Positions 35,801 through 46,318 of a DNA stretch of 64,000 bases are shown here, one piece after another. Origin of the DNA: Nemopilema nomurai (Eukaryota; Cnidaria; Scyphozoa; Rhizostomeae; Rhizostomatidae); assembly GCA_003864495.1 (NCBI GenBank), contig ML133458.1, positions 186,001 to 250,000 on the forward strand, given 5' to 3'. The first letter of the stretch is position 1. Every line of letters begins with the position of its first letter. Under the pieces are notes generated by a model that was not told the origin of the DNA, made no database searches, and was given only the letters and a program-made list of their open reading frames with translations. The translations under genes and the position numbers were made by a program.

Positions 35801-38010
35801 CAATGATAATACATAAATTACAAATCTTGATTTGAAAAACTGTTTGCTTGACAGGCATTTCATGCAATGTGATTATTGCCAATTAACAAATATAACGTTT
35901 TAGCATGCTTGTCAAGATTTCAAAGTAGAAGAATTGTTTATAAACAGAACTCTTTTTTATTTGTAAGGAACAATCATACTTCCTTTAAAAACTCAGTTTC
36001 ATTGCAAAGCAAAGTGTGTTCACTCTAAATTGAAGCATCTATGCTTCAAATATCTTAAATACCAAATGCTTATGATCCAAAATGCAAATATGGAAAAAAT
36101 AAGTAGTTTATATAACTTACGGTGCTGGCAAAATTTTCAGGTTTTGACAATTGCACCATTGCATACCCAAACATTTAAAGTTATGTTTTACCGATTCCAG
36201 TTGACAATGAATGCCCTCAAATGCTTTTTAGTTTTAATAACTTAAATGGAAGTCAAACATATTGTGGTGTATACATCTAAAAGCTGTTACTACCTTCTTT
36301 CCAAATCCAGGCCTGACCAAGCCGCTCTTTGAAGGAGGACGACTCATCTGCTGTGTTGGAGATGGGGAAGGAGATGGGGAGGGAGAGGAAGCCCCATCTG
36401 ATGACTGTGAAGGAGCTCTATTTTGGCTTTCGGCCTCCTTTGGTGCTGGTGTAACGTCAGCTGACAGAACCGCAAGCTGAGACTGTCTCACAAATATTCC
36501 ATGATTTGGTGGACAAGTAAAATACCGCTTTTGTTGCACTAGGGATTAACAGCATAGATTCATTTTCTTGCAGAAATTTGTTATTTTAAAAGTTTTAAGA
36601 AGGTTTATTAAAAATTTGGTGGCCAATGGTAGCTTGGTGGTAGCATTTACATTAATTTTTCCCAGCAGCTGCATTTTTTTAGCTACGTTTAAATTTTGTG
36701 AAAAAGTGTTGGTTCTGAGGCATAATCAAATAGCTCTTTTAGATACTATATATCTAATGGTTTGGCTGGAATATATTTGCCTTTCCCCATGACTGTTTTC
36801 CCTAACGTCAATAAAAAGGCTTTTTAAAATGTATATATTTATATAAGAATATTTTGTGAGAAAATGGTCTGTGGTACCACATTTCACAATGGCAAGAAAC
36901 AATTAAAGCATAATTTTTGCATACTCTAGGTACTTTTTATTACTTGATTCATCCAACGACCATCAGAATATGCAAGGAAGATTTAAATATGCAAAGATTC
37001 TGTGTCTAAACAGCAAAAATATGCTGTTTTTTGCTATTGTTAAAATATGCAACTTAAACCATTAAATGCCTAACAAAAATGTCTGGACAAAGTCAAATAG
37101 ATATAATCAACCATTCTACAAGATTCTTGAGTTTGGTGGTCATGCCAATTGAGGACTAGAAAATGAACTGAAAACTAGCTCCCCATACGTGCTGATCAAA
37201 GATCAGCTTCTTGTTACGAATAGCATACATAATTATAGCCAAATTAAAACAAAGTCTAATAAACCAAACTACCATTGGATTATTTCATTGGGATCTGAAT
37301 ATATCTCCTTTAGCCTAATCTAAACTTAATCTTTGAGATAATGTGTCCTTTGATTAAAAATATTTAACTTTGACTAACATTTTTTATCTAACTAGGCTTT
37401 TTGCCCTCTCTCTTTCATCTACTTTATCAAATGAAAACCCAATTAGGTTTGCTATTTCAGTAGGCAATGAAAATTTGTGGCCTTCAGGGATGCCTTTTTC
37501 GCTCTGAAATTCCTATCACATGTATCAGGTATGCATGTACATTTTCAGATTATAATAATCTCTCAAGATGGTATGCTAATCAATTGTCTACAAAAGAAGA
37601 ACAGTCACAAGTTATTGGGGTTTGGAGGAAGACAATAATTTTATGTTATGCAATTATATACTCTTCATTTCTTTGATCAGGATATAAAAGCTGATATAAA
37701 ATTAAATTAATGTACGGTCTCTTTGCTACTAGCTTTTACATCCATTGTTGTCTCCTTTTTTCAAAATACCAGCATATTTTTACAACAAATAGGAGGTTCC
37801 TATCTAAATTTAGTTAGGCCCATCATCCTTACCTGTACCGTCATTCTTGCCTTTTGGATCATCAAGGGAAACTCCAATCCACTTTCCAGAAGCAAAAGCT
37901 GTCATACCAGAATATTGCACTGTCCCAATCAGCCCTTTCCCAATAACTTCAACTCTTGTTCCAAGTTTAAGAGCGCCGCCTGAAGCGGGAGTGCCGCTTG
38001 TGGCAGCCAT
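17804..38010 (-). CDS. DCTN1: dynactin subunit 1 (p150Glued), 1293 aa, 35 coding exons
   Basis: Largest dynactin subunit; it links dynein to cargo and microtubules. Exons: 37833-38010, 36294-36538, 35413-35772, 35055-35126, 34127-34234, 33713-33809, 33118-33196, 32632-32755, 31912-31947, 31604-31708, 31025-31126, 30517-30606, 30099-30230, 29486-29585, 28951-29036, 28124-28251, 27743-27857, 27149-27202, 26262-26393, 25825-25908, 25475-25528, 24841-24943, 24319-24418, 24104-24194, 23747-23875, 23431-23502, 22863-22933, 22259-22419, 21678-21757, 21117-21188, 20651-20785, 20346-20403, 18970-19061, 18708-18803, 17804-17944; the sum is 1294 codons with all phases closing. The N-terminal CAP-Gly domain (about 15-85) has [29 protein letters not shown] and [10 protein letters not shown] Ser/Pro-rich linker with (SP)n follows, then coiled coil 1 ([32 protein letters not shown]), the central globular region ([32 protein letters not shown]) and a second coiled coil ([20 protein letters not shown]). 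The C-terminus ends [18 protein letters not shown]. Length is close to the human protein (about 1280 aa). The linker lacks most of the Lys/Arg-rich basic region of vertebrate p150. Exon 6 uses a GC donor. The least certain exon edge is the 5' edge of exon 16. Confidence 0.97.
19565..20325. repeat. 104-bp minisatellite in a dynactin intron (about seven copies)
   Basis: Anchor points recur at 19712, 19816, 19920, 20024, 20128 and 20232, a period of exactly 104 bp. Each unit is built of related sub-blocks of about 26-35 bp around the core gaaccggatt/gacttaaccggatcaaac. Copies differ mainly by single substitutions. The array lies directly after the donor of exon 20346-20403, in the intron before exon 18970-19061. 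All three minus-strand frames are open through it because the unit lacks stop codons and 104 is not a multiple of 3. Confidence 0.95.
27484..27560 (-). pseudogene. partial copy of dynactin exon 16 with its upstream intron edge
   Basis: 27484-27560 matches 28209-28287 at close to 85-90% identity, in the same orientation. The copied part is the acceptor region (TTTTAATCAAAG on the gene strand) plus the first ~40 nt of exon 16. The source codes [14 protein letters not shown] and the copy reads [14 protein letters not shown]. The match ends there; the rest of exon 16 ([20 protein letters not shown]) is not present. The copy lies in the intron between exons 17 (27743-27857) and 18 (27149-27202). 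Its frame continues 18 codons to a stop, and a weak GTGTGA donor would leave phase 2, which does not fit exon 18. Confidence 0.75.
31145..31250. repeat. short tandem repeat, ~20-bp TGATCA-rich units, in a dynactin intron
   Basis: Units of the form aaacatgatcagagtatgatc repeat about five times with small changes, directly 5' (in gene sense) of exon 31025-31126, whose acceptor region reads TGGTATGATCACAG. The array therefore reaches the branch-point/acceptor zone of that exon. No other function is visible. Confidence 0.8.
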
Positions 38011-38754
38011 TTTTGCTGTATGAGCACTGTAACGGCGAAGGAGCCTATAGATAGAATAAAAACAACCACTGTCACCCTTAGAAGTTGAATGATTGTAAAC
38101 AAAAAGTGCTGAGAGACTTTTTGCAACTTTTTATTAATTCAGCTTTTGGCATTTAGATTGACCAAAATCTTAACCTTGTTGAAGTTGGTTGATTTGGCAA
38201 AAGAAAATGCACGTATCTAGAGGTAATTAACAAGTCTTGCATAAAATATTGCAAAAATAATAGAAAAAGTAGGCATTTGCCCATTTTTGACATAAACAAC
38301 ACCCATGAACCTCCCTAGCTCTAAACCCCTGGAAAGAGGGGTATGGCCCCCAGCCCACATGATGGTCATCAGTTAAACAAAATTTGTTCTCCCAGTAAAC
38401 ACGTTTCCGCTATTTTTTTCGAATCCCGCTCGGGTCGGTTATATTTCCGCACTCTCTATGATCCTTCGTAAGAAATCCTGTTGCCTTGACCTTTTCCGCT
38501 ATTTCTACATATTGTGAAGTTCTGTACCAGATTGGCGACCAAATTGTTATATCGTAGGCCTCCCTCTTCCAATGTGATCTGTCTCCCTCTCATCTCCCCT
38601 TTTCTCCTATTGTTTACTATAAGCAGTTTTCTTGTCGCATGTTTTGCTAACGTAAGGCTTCACAATTCCAGAAGCTGTTCTCGTTGAAGTTGTTTGCTTG
38701 TGCATATTTGACTGAAATTGAATTTCGATCACATCCTCTTTACCCTCAACAAGC

Positions 38755-38895
38755 ACCGCGGAGCAGGGGGGCTGAGGAGGCTTTAGCCCCCAAGTTTTTG
38801 CAAAAAATGCAAAATATTAAGTAATAAACTACCAATGGAGCCTCTTTTTTAATGGTTTTAGCTCCGCACTTTTTTTAGACCCCCCACTTTTCTTT
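38755..38895. repeat. repeat-like block with C/G-run and T-run modules
   Basis: The block has cgcggagcaggggggctgagg, ctttagcccccaagtttttg, then gttttagctccgcacttttt and gaccccccactttt. The two related modules (agc-ccc-aagtttttgc and agctccgcactttttt) suggest an old interspersed repeat. Ends and class cannot be defined from a single copy. Confidence 0.35.
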
Positions 38896-39564
38896 CAGAA
38901 TCAATACAGCCTAAAAGTTTGGTTTCTGTGACGTATGTTATCAGTTCCTATTTTGCATTGAATATTCAGTTATCTAAAAGCTCTCAAACACATAGGATTC
39001 ACTTATAGACATCTTTTGCTCTCTATCTGCCCCACTACCTGCCAAGATTTACTTTTTCAAATATTATTCGACTACCATGTGTGGTCTTCTTTTGATTTTC
39101 TTTGGCAGGCTCTCTTTAACTGTTCTGCATTGTCCACGGCTTATCTTTGTCATCTTCTGTACTATTTTTTGTGGACAGTGAATGTTTTATATCATTTTGG
39201 TTCATGTCAACTTCGCACTTTCAGCTTTTCAACTTTAAGCAGATTTTTCTGTTTGGCTTTTATTTTTTATACTGTCTTTCGTAAAAAGATGCATATTTGG
39301 ATTTTTGCTTACAGCTCTTACATCCATGGCTCGTTCAGTCGATGTGTCAAGAACTGGAGTCTGGGCTTCCAATTGTTTTTATAGATCTGCTGCATTGTAT
39401 TTTAGGTTACCGAAAAACTTACAACGAAAAGTTATACATTCTTATTCATCTACCTCAAAAACAAAAGGATTGCTTGTTTAAAACGGCTAGTGCTTTGTTA
39501 AAACTTTATTAATCTGAATGTGAATTTACTCTGCATAAAGTTTATTCTGCTCTATTTTTCATGC

Positions 39565-39745
39565 TAGGAATAAATTAAATAAGAGAAGGTAGAGAGTAGC
39601 TGTATAATACTAGATAAAAAGTAACTACCAAAGGGCAGAGATAAAGAGTAGCTACTAAAAGGCATAAAGCAGAAAACTACTCAAGGACAGATTGAAAGTA
39701 GCTACATAGGGGTAGATAGAAAGTAGCATATAGAAGTAGACGACT
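39565..39745. repeat. degenerate tandem repeat, AGTAGCTAC-containing units
   Basis: Units with the core gaaagtagctac / aaagagtagctacta / aaaaagtaactacca recur about six times with spacing near 35-40 nt. The copies are diverged, so this is an old array. It is intergenic, about 0.8 kb upstream of the transgelin-like ATG. Confidence 0.55.
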
Positions 39746-40479
39746 GCGGTACAATAGACAACTATGATAACGTTGAAACAATTGTTGCAATAACACGTGA
39801 AAAGGAAGAAAACAGTGTGATTGAAGTAAGCCTAAAATCCAAGTAAACAAGTCACTACAAGCAAGCGCACTACCTGGCGGCTTCGAAAATGCACAACTAC
39901 GATAGCTCTTTTTAATGCGACCCAGGCTTTAGAATGCCAGTACTTTGTTGCGAAGAAAGAATGACAACAGTACTTTATCACATGAATTATAGCGAATAAA
40001 GGCGTATTTAGTAAGCTTGCACGCCTCGAGCCCCCCCCCCTCTTGCCATGTTCTTGTGCAGGACCCTATGTTTTCGCAGAGGGAAACGCCCTTGCTATCT
40101 GACTCGTACTACATTTGTTGAACTTTACTTTGAGAATAAATGGGCTGGCAGTAGTGATAAGGCACAACATGAGAAGCAGTGGCTGTGTTTTCCAAGGACC
40201 TTTCAGAAAATGATAATTACAATGGTAATGGCCTGTTAAAAAGATTAAAAGCGAAACAAAGTCTGTTTGTTGACGCAGCAGGCTGTACCTGTTCTGCTTT
40301 CACAGCGTGTCAAGCTGTTGAACAGCTCAACCCCAAGAGCATTACTGCTAAAGAAAATGACATTTACGCCCATGCCCATTGTGTTGATGATGGGAAAGGG
40401 TGGGTCGAATTGAAAGGATCGTTTTCGACGACTTGAAGGGTTGCCAGACAGACGTCTTCTTTTTCTGCTCATTTTCAAC

Positions 40480-41058
40480 ATGGCTGATCGACCAGAAGGG
40501 TTTGGTTTTACTGCAGAAGTGAAAGGAAAGTTGAGCAGCAAGTACGATGCAGGCAGAGAAAGGGAAGCACTGAGCTGGGTCGAAGCTGTCCTGGGTGAGA
40601 GACTGTTCGGTGGGGTTAGTGGACCAGACGCAGTACATCAGAAGCTGAAAGATGGGGTCATACTTTGCAAGCTGATAAACAAGGTCAAACCAGGAAGTGT
40701 CAAAAAAATCAACGATTCCAAAATGGCATTCAAAATGATGGAGAATATAGGCAACTTCTTGGATGCCTGCATGGCAATGGGTATGCAGAAACTGGATTTA
40801 TTCCAGACGGTAGATTTGTATGAAAACCAAAATATGACGCAAGTGATTGATGGTATACATGCATTAGGCCGAAAAGCCCCGTCGATTGGATACAGAGGGC
40901 CAGGTTTGGGGCCAAAGGAGGCGACTGCAAACAAACGTGAATTCACTGATGCGCAAAGGAGAGCAGGAGAAGGCATCATTGGTTTGCAGGCAGGGTACAA
41001 CAAAGGAGCAAGCCAGGCTGGACAGAATTTTGGAAAAACTAGAGCCATTATAGATTGA
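40480..41058 (+). CDS. transgelin / calponin-family actin-binding protein, 192 aa, single exon
   Basis: An N-terminal single calponin-homology domain (about residues 22-135: WVEAVLGERL, KLKDGVILCKLINKVKPGS, FKMMENIGNFLDACMAMGMQ, LFQTVDLYENQNMTQVIDGI) is followed by HALGRKA and one C-terminal calponin-type repeat (about 164-190: IIGLQAGYNKGASQAGQNFG). This is the architecture of transgelin/SM22, muscle protein 20 and NP25, which bind and bundle actin. I chose the ATG at 40480 (MADRPEGFGF) over the in-frame ATG at 40441, whose extra 13 residues fit no family member. The frame is uninterrupted, so the coding region has no intron. An AATAAA follows at 41128. A paralogue lies at 44380-44967 in convergent orientation. 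Confidence 0.96.
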   Translation: MADRPEGFGFTAEVKGKLSSKYDAGREREALSWVEAVLGERLFGGVSGPDAVHQKLKDGVILCKLINKVKPGSVKKINDSKMAFKMMENIGNFLDACMAMGMQKLDLFQTVDLYENQNMTQVIDGIHALGRKAPSIGYRGPGLGPKEATANKREFTDAQRRAGEGIIGLQAGYNKGASQAGQNFGKTRAIID

Positions 41059-44000
41059 GGCTACATGCTCCATAAAGGTATGATTATTTTCACTGTATTT
41101 AACAGAATTGATTTTTCAACAGGAAATAATAAATTGGCGCCAGGGGCATTCCTTGAGATTTGGAGTGGGGGGGGGGGGGGTTGTTCAAGCTGGTGAATTT
41201 CCCAACAAAATTTAAATCTTGCTAGTCGCAGTCAAAGTACGCACCTACCAATAATCCATAACAGTTACCTAGCATCCTCAAAATTTACATATCAATTTCC
41301 AAAGGTGTACCACCCCCTACATCCCCCCCGCTAGGTATACCCCAGATTGGCGCATAGGAATAGGAAATGCTGGTCAGTGCGAAATAGGAGGCACCCCACT
41401 CCTCATTCTGTCATTTCACTGAGCAGTGTCACGTGTGCTATATTGATATACGAAAACAACATACGACGAGAAGCCGACTGGCCAAATTTGCACTGGATCG
41501 CTTATCCAAACACCCTCTCGCTATTATGTTTTTCGACTGAATCAGCCAGTTGCACTAATGCACAATGCTGCCTGAGGATGCCCCTCGCCAAATCTTTCCC
41601 GGCTATTCGTATGAGCAAGGGAACTCAGTAGAAGCCCAGCAGGCACGTGCTACATAAAACAAAGTTCCAGTGCTTTTTGCAACCAAACTATTTGAGACCA
41701 AATGGTTCACAATGGCGAATTTTGCCTAAATGGCAAAGTTCGGTGCGAAAAAAGGAAAAAACAGTGTACAATGAATGGTGGGTTTAATTTTGGATACTTT
41801 CTTCTTTGGAATGAATTTAAAGTTGTTTTCTTGGCATCTGCGTTTTCCAACCTTCAATCAGCCCTTCAAAAACCAATATTTGACATGGTCACAAGACCAG
41901 ACGCTGTTAAATGTCAGTCTGATCCGCATGTCTTCAGCGAGATTCAAGCGCAGTTTGCTGCTGAACACTAAGTCTCTATCTAAAAAGAGTCGATTTAACG
42001 AACAGGCTATGAATTGGTACGATAATCAAGATATAACCATGCATATTGGGTAGCGCACCAGATTGGAGAGTTCTCCGCATGCGCGCTGATTTATCGACCC
42101 CAGCCGGCAGCTGCGCAGTTATAATTTAATGACCGCAGCTGTTGCCTGCAGCTTTTCCAATCCCGAATGTCTTTTATCTGATTATTCTTAAAATTAAAGC
42201 TGTAATCCAACATTCTATTTGTCATCAGCCTCACGCATCTCCTTGATCCACAGGGTAAAAAGAGATAACGTGATTAAGAATCTGTATATTCTCCATATGC
42301 GTCCCCGCAATTCTTTTGCACTTAGTTTCCACCGCATTTTGAAAGATTAACAGAAAATTTGAAGATGTTGATAATTTTTGTAATATAGGTGCATTAAACT
42401 GATATTTACACAAGAGTGATTATTTTATCAGAACATCTTTAGTAGAATTTCCGAACCTTTGGGTCATCAATGTTTGCAATATCAATATTGTCAATGCTTG
42501 GTTTGACATTGGCCGCATGACATTTTGGGGTAGAATCCATGCTCATTCACGAACATCTCTACCAGTTGCACCCAGTTTAAGAGAATTCTACATAGTAATG
42601 AAATTTTGGTAGGAGGCTGTTGTGGTGGAATAGTGTTAAAGCTGTGCTTCCTTCTTACTTCTTTAATGTCTTTCTGATTTGCGATAATACATTCTTTTTC
42701 TACAAAGTTCTGTTAGGAGCAATTTGATAGCTAAACAATTTTCCTGTAAGACCACGGTCGGAAGAAAATCCACTTGAAGGCACTGTTTATCATCTATTTT
42801 ATACAGTTGTCAACTTATTTCAATTCCTCGTGTGCTTTTAATTTTCTCACCCTGTTTTGGATTTACGTGCATGATAATTTTTTCCTGCATTCTAACAGTT
42901 TTATTTATTGCAATTTATTGACATTTGTTCCACAAGTTCCGTATAGATAAAAGATCTACTTTGTTTTGTCACCCTGAATGGGCACATTTTGAATGAAGAA
43001 AGATGTGTAGAAGGTCACTGCAGAGAAAGCAAGCGCACTTATTTGCCATTTCACCTGCTAAATGCAAAAAAATATTTAAACAAGTCCGAAATTCTTGTGT
43101 GCAGGGACCATGTGTGAATAATATTTGAAGAATTCGCTACAATTTGACATTGAAGCTTTTATGTTCTAGGTATTCAACCGATGGAGCATGCTAGAGGTGC
43201 ATTCGAAACTGGACTGAATTGTTAATAAAATGTAAAAGAAGTAATTATTTTGAAACAAGATGCCAAATAAATCATTTTCTGCCTTAAGTTATCGTGAGTT
43301 CCCTTTCGTTATTCTCTGATTACTTCAAAGTCAGTTTTGTTACTAAAGATTTTAATTTCATGTTTTATGGGATGAGTTTTTTTTGCTCATTTGAATGCTA
43401 CTGCTAAGTGCCTTTGTGAATCATCTGAAAATATTCCAAGATAAACAAAACAAAACCTGTTTACATGTTGATGGCTTTGTAGTGTGGTATTGTCTTCCAA
43501 TGTTTTCTGGAGAGTGTTCTACGATTCTTGAATAATGGGACTTCAGACAAGCAAACTGGCTGGCAAGTCACGAAACTTGAGATTCATTTTTAGTTAACTA
43601 AACATTTAGCTATTAAACAAAATGGTGACCGAGCAATGTGTGTGATCTGCATAATATATTTTGGGGGCAATAAGTAATGCTGCTTCGTTTTGGCTTTTTC
43701 AGATGTATAAGCATGCTGTAATTGTAAACATGGAGTTTAGCAATCGATAGAATAGAAGGCATTTTGCACAATCTTTATGAGCTGGAAACCAAATAAAGAT
43801 TAGCAGGTTTCTGAATCGCGTGACCTGTCCAAAATAATACGAGTTGAATTTTTCGTGTAATGCCGTCGGGTTATGGTATAATAAGAATCCAGGAAACCTG
43901 TACGTGAAATTGTAATTAAAATACAATTATTTTGCTTGAAAGATTATGAAATCATCGAATCTACGAATCTTGGCAAAGACACTGTTGTAATTTAGTTCCG

Positions 44001-44379
44001 GTGTAACATGTAAGAGTCTTACACAGACTGCTAACATGAACAATTTGAAAATTACAAGCTTTATAGTCTTGATCCATGTGCATATGACAGATATTTTTTA
44101 AGTGCACGGGTTCCTCGATTTGAACATGGAAACCCTAAGTCGAATACATGTTTTATGACGTGAGAATCCTTGCCTAATTCGATTGAATTAGCAAAGTTTT
44201 TCGACATCTTTTAAGCAGTCACGGTAATTCGCACAGACCACAAGGACATGAAAAGCACACATGTTATCAACATCTCTAAACAATTCACACGTGAAACAAT
44301 GATGGAAATAGGCAAGCAACTCTTCTAAAAAATAATATCTTCGTGAAACATAAGAAAATCTACAATCAATGATAGATTT
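41059..44379. other. intergenic between the two convergent transgelin-like genes
   Basis: It holds the 3'UTRs of both genes; an AATAAA at 41128-41133 is a good poly(A) signal for the left gene. A G-run of about 14 occurs near 41168-41181. Open frames at 41347-41631 and 41702-41971 have no recognisable domain. I see nothing else that can be supported. Confidence 0.55.
41128..41133 (+). terminator. candidate polyadenylation signal of the plus-strand transgelin-like gene
   Basis: AATAAA 70 nt after the stop codon. No stronger signal lies nearer. Confidence 0.5.
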
Positions 44380-44967
44380 TTAATGTAATATGTCTCTCGT
44401 TTTACCATAGTTCACACCAGAAGCATTGGCACCTCTGTTTGAACCCATTTGCAGGCCAATAATGGTCTGACCAGCTTTCAGCTGCTCTTCCGAAAATTCT
44501 CTGATGTTCTTCTCAGACTCTCTTGGGCCTAAAAGAGGGCCGTCGTAACCATTCGATCTCGCTTTTCTTCCAAGTGCGTGGATAGCACAAATCACTTGAT
44601 GCATGTTTTGATTATCATAGAGATCTGCCGTCTGAAAAAGATCCGTCTTTGAGCAACCAAATTTCTCGCATTCGTTCAAAAACAGGCCTATATTTTCCAT
44701 CATTTTGAAGGGCATTAATTTCTGTTTATCATTGTATCTAATTCGTTTTCCTTCGGGATTTAGCGCATTTATTAACCGGCATAGTATCCGACCATCTCTC
44801 AAAGCACTGTGCACCTCCTTCGAACCGACGGCTCCGTCAAAGACTTCTTCGCCAAGAACACTCTCTATCCACCAAACTGCCTGTTGCTCAGACTCTTCGG
44901 AGTATTTTGAGTTGATCTTGCTTTTGGTTTCCGCTGTTAGACCGTAGCCAAAAGGTCTTGACGACAT
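44380..44967 (-). CDS. second transgelin / calponin-family protein, 195 aa, single exon
   Basis: Same layout as its neighbour: a CH domain (WWIESVLGEEVFDGA, ALRDGRILCRLINALNPEG, PFKMMENIGLFLNECEKFGC, LFQTADLYDNQNMHQVICAI), HALGRKARSNGYDGPLLGP, then one calponin-type repeat (IIGLQMGSNRGANASGVNYG). I took ATG 44967 (MSSRPFGYGL), which aligns with the start of the paralogue, and not ATG 44988. The coding region is again free of introns. The two proteins share roughly half their residues by eye, so the pair is a paralogous duplication and not a recent copy. Likely role: actin binding in contractile or cortical cytoskeleton. Confidence 0.95.
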   Translation of the reverse strand: MSSRPFGYGLTAETKSKINSKYSEESEQQAVWWIESVLGEEVFDGAVGSKEVHSALRDGRILCRLINALNPEGKRIRYNDKQKLMPFKMMENIGLFLNECEKFGCSKTDLFQTADLYDNQNMHQVICAIHALGRKARSNGYDGPLLGPRESEKNIREFSEEQLKAGQTIIGLQMGSNRGANASGVNYGKTRDILH

Positions 44968-46318
44968 TTTCGCTACAACGTACTGCAAGTCTCCGAATGA
45001 CAGTTACCAGAACGAGAAGCTGCAAGGAGCCGTGTGTCTTTCACCTGCTTTCTTCCAAGTGTTAGTCTTTGTTTGGTGATTTCGGATATTTTGCGGCAGG
45101 TATTGATGCCGCTTGTGTCAACATGTACGAAGCCAACAAAACAAATTGACCAATCAAACACATGCCCCTCGGCCTTCGAATGAAACCCTTCATTGATCAA
45201 TTCGCTTAACCAGAAATTACATCGTAACGATTTCAGTTTATGAAGATCATCGTTGCAAAAGTTTTTTGAAATTGTTTTGTTTGCTAAATTAACATGATTT
45301 CATGTTGTATTTTTTTCTCTCGAAAAAGTAAGAAATGCATACTTTGTACTGCTTGAACTATGTACAACAATAATCAATTAGCACTTAACCAATATATATT
45401 CTGAAAATAGTGGTCTTGATGATAAGGTTAATTCTTCGTTGGTGAACTTTTTTGTGAAGCGTCATCAAAAGTTCACAGTTTGCTGAAACCAGCTCTTGTT
45501 ATCACAGGGAACAAAAGCTAAACAAACACCATTAGTTGGTAAACATATAGCCCTAGACGTCTGCAAAGGACATTCAGGGCGGTATGGAAAGCAAGCATTG
45601 ATAAATACACACTATTGTTTATCGAGAGTAACAACCGAAGAAGGTGTTTCAGTGAGAGGGACCAAACATCTTGTCATCCAATCCCTCGTGTGTCCAAATA
45701 ACAGAGAGGCTAAGATCACAACCAGCCTAATTTTAGCAGTGCCTCGTTTTCAATATGAGGTAGAAGTGCAAAAATTTGTCATTGTTGTTGTCCGACAATA
45801 AATTTGATTCAACCGTTATCTGTAACACGGTATGCTTTTGAAATGATCTAAGTCAGTCCTCACTTTTGATAAATAGTAACCCGGAGTTATCTGAGCTTTA
45901 GCTGTAGACTGTGTTGCTGCATTTATAGGTTGCTAGGGGGACGAAGGAAGTTTCTTGGAAATAATGAGTAACAGGGCTTCAAGAGCTTTCAGAAATTTGG
46001 GCAACCAAAAATAACATACTTTTATTTGTTTTAAAAAATACTGCAGAAGCGGTGAAGCATGCTCTTAAGAGGGATGAAGTAAAAAGAACAACTTAAAGAA
46101 ATAATTTTGAAAGCAATAAACGAAGAGATTACAATCAACTCAGAAGTGGCAACTCTCAAGAACATGAAATGAGATATGTAATAAGAATTCATTGCAATAT
46201 TATGAATTTGGACCTTTATACTAATTATTTATCAATTATCAATGCTTTATACCAATTATTTATCATTTTGAAAATGCTAGTTTCGCCGTTGTAGAGTCGT
46301 ACAATTCTAGTGTGGATC
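44968..46318. other. intergenic: 5' flank of transgelin-like 2 and 3' flank of FAHD2-like gene
   Basis: A 101-codon open frame at 45496-45801 (+) shows no signal peptide or domain and is probably chance. A reverse-strand AATAAA (plus tttatt at 46021-46026) is a candidate poly(A) signal for the FAHD2-like gene, about 300 nt past its stop. Confidence 0.5.

Larger units (their letters stand above)
38011..40479. other. intergenic between divergent DCTN1 and transgelin-like genes
   Basis: The left end holds the dynactin 5'UTR and promoter, the right end those of the transgelin-like gene. No promoter motif is convincing. T-rich open frames at 39016-39512 code hydrophobic, low-complexity peptides without family resemblance. 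Two repeat-like blocks lie inside (38755-38895 and 39565-39745). A C-run occurs at about 40030-40040. Confidence 0.55.

Noticed and set aside
38420..38450. tRNA B-box-like string (tttcgaatcccgctcgg)
   Set aside because: No cloverleaf can be built around it; no A box or acceptor stem at the right distance.
39016..39512. Long plus-strand frames with hydrophobic peptide
   Set aside because: T-rich sequence gives Phe/Leu/Cys-rich frames by chance; no domain, no signal at the start, no splice context.
40245..41073. Minus-strand frames of 60-136 codons opposite the first transgelin-like gene
   Set aside because: Shadows of a conserved single-exon coding region.
6194..41181. G- and C-runs near 6210, 28340, 40030 and 41168
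   Set aside because: Simple mononucleotide runs of 10-14 bases, not arranged as four-tract quadruplex motifs or at gene-control positions.
41347..41971. Open frames of 94 and 89 codons between the transgelin-like genes
   Set aside because: No domain, no paired splice sites, and composition like the surrounding non-coding DNA.
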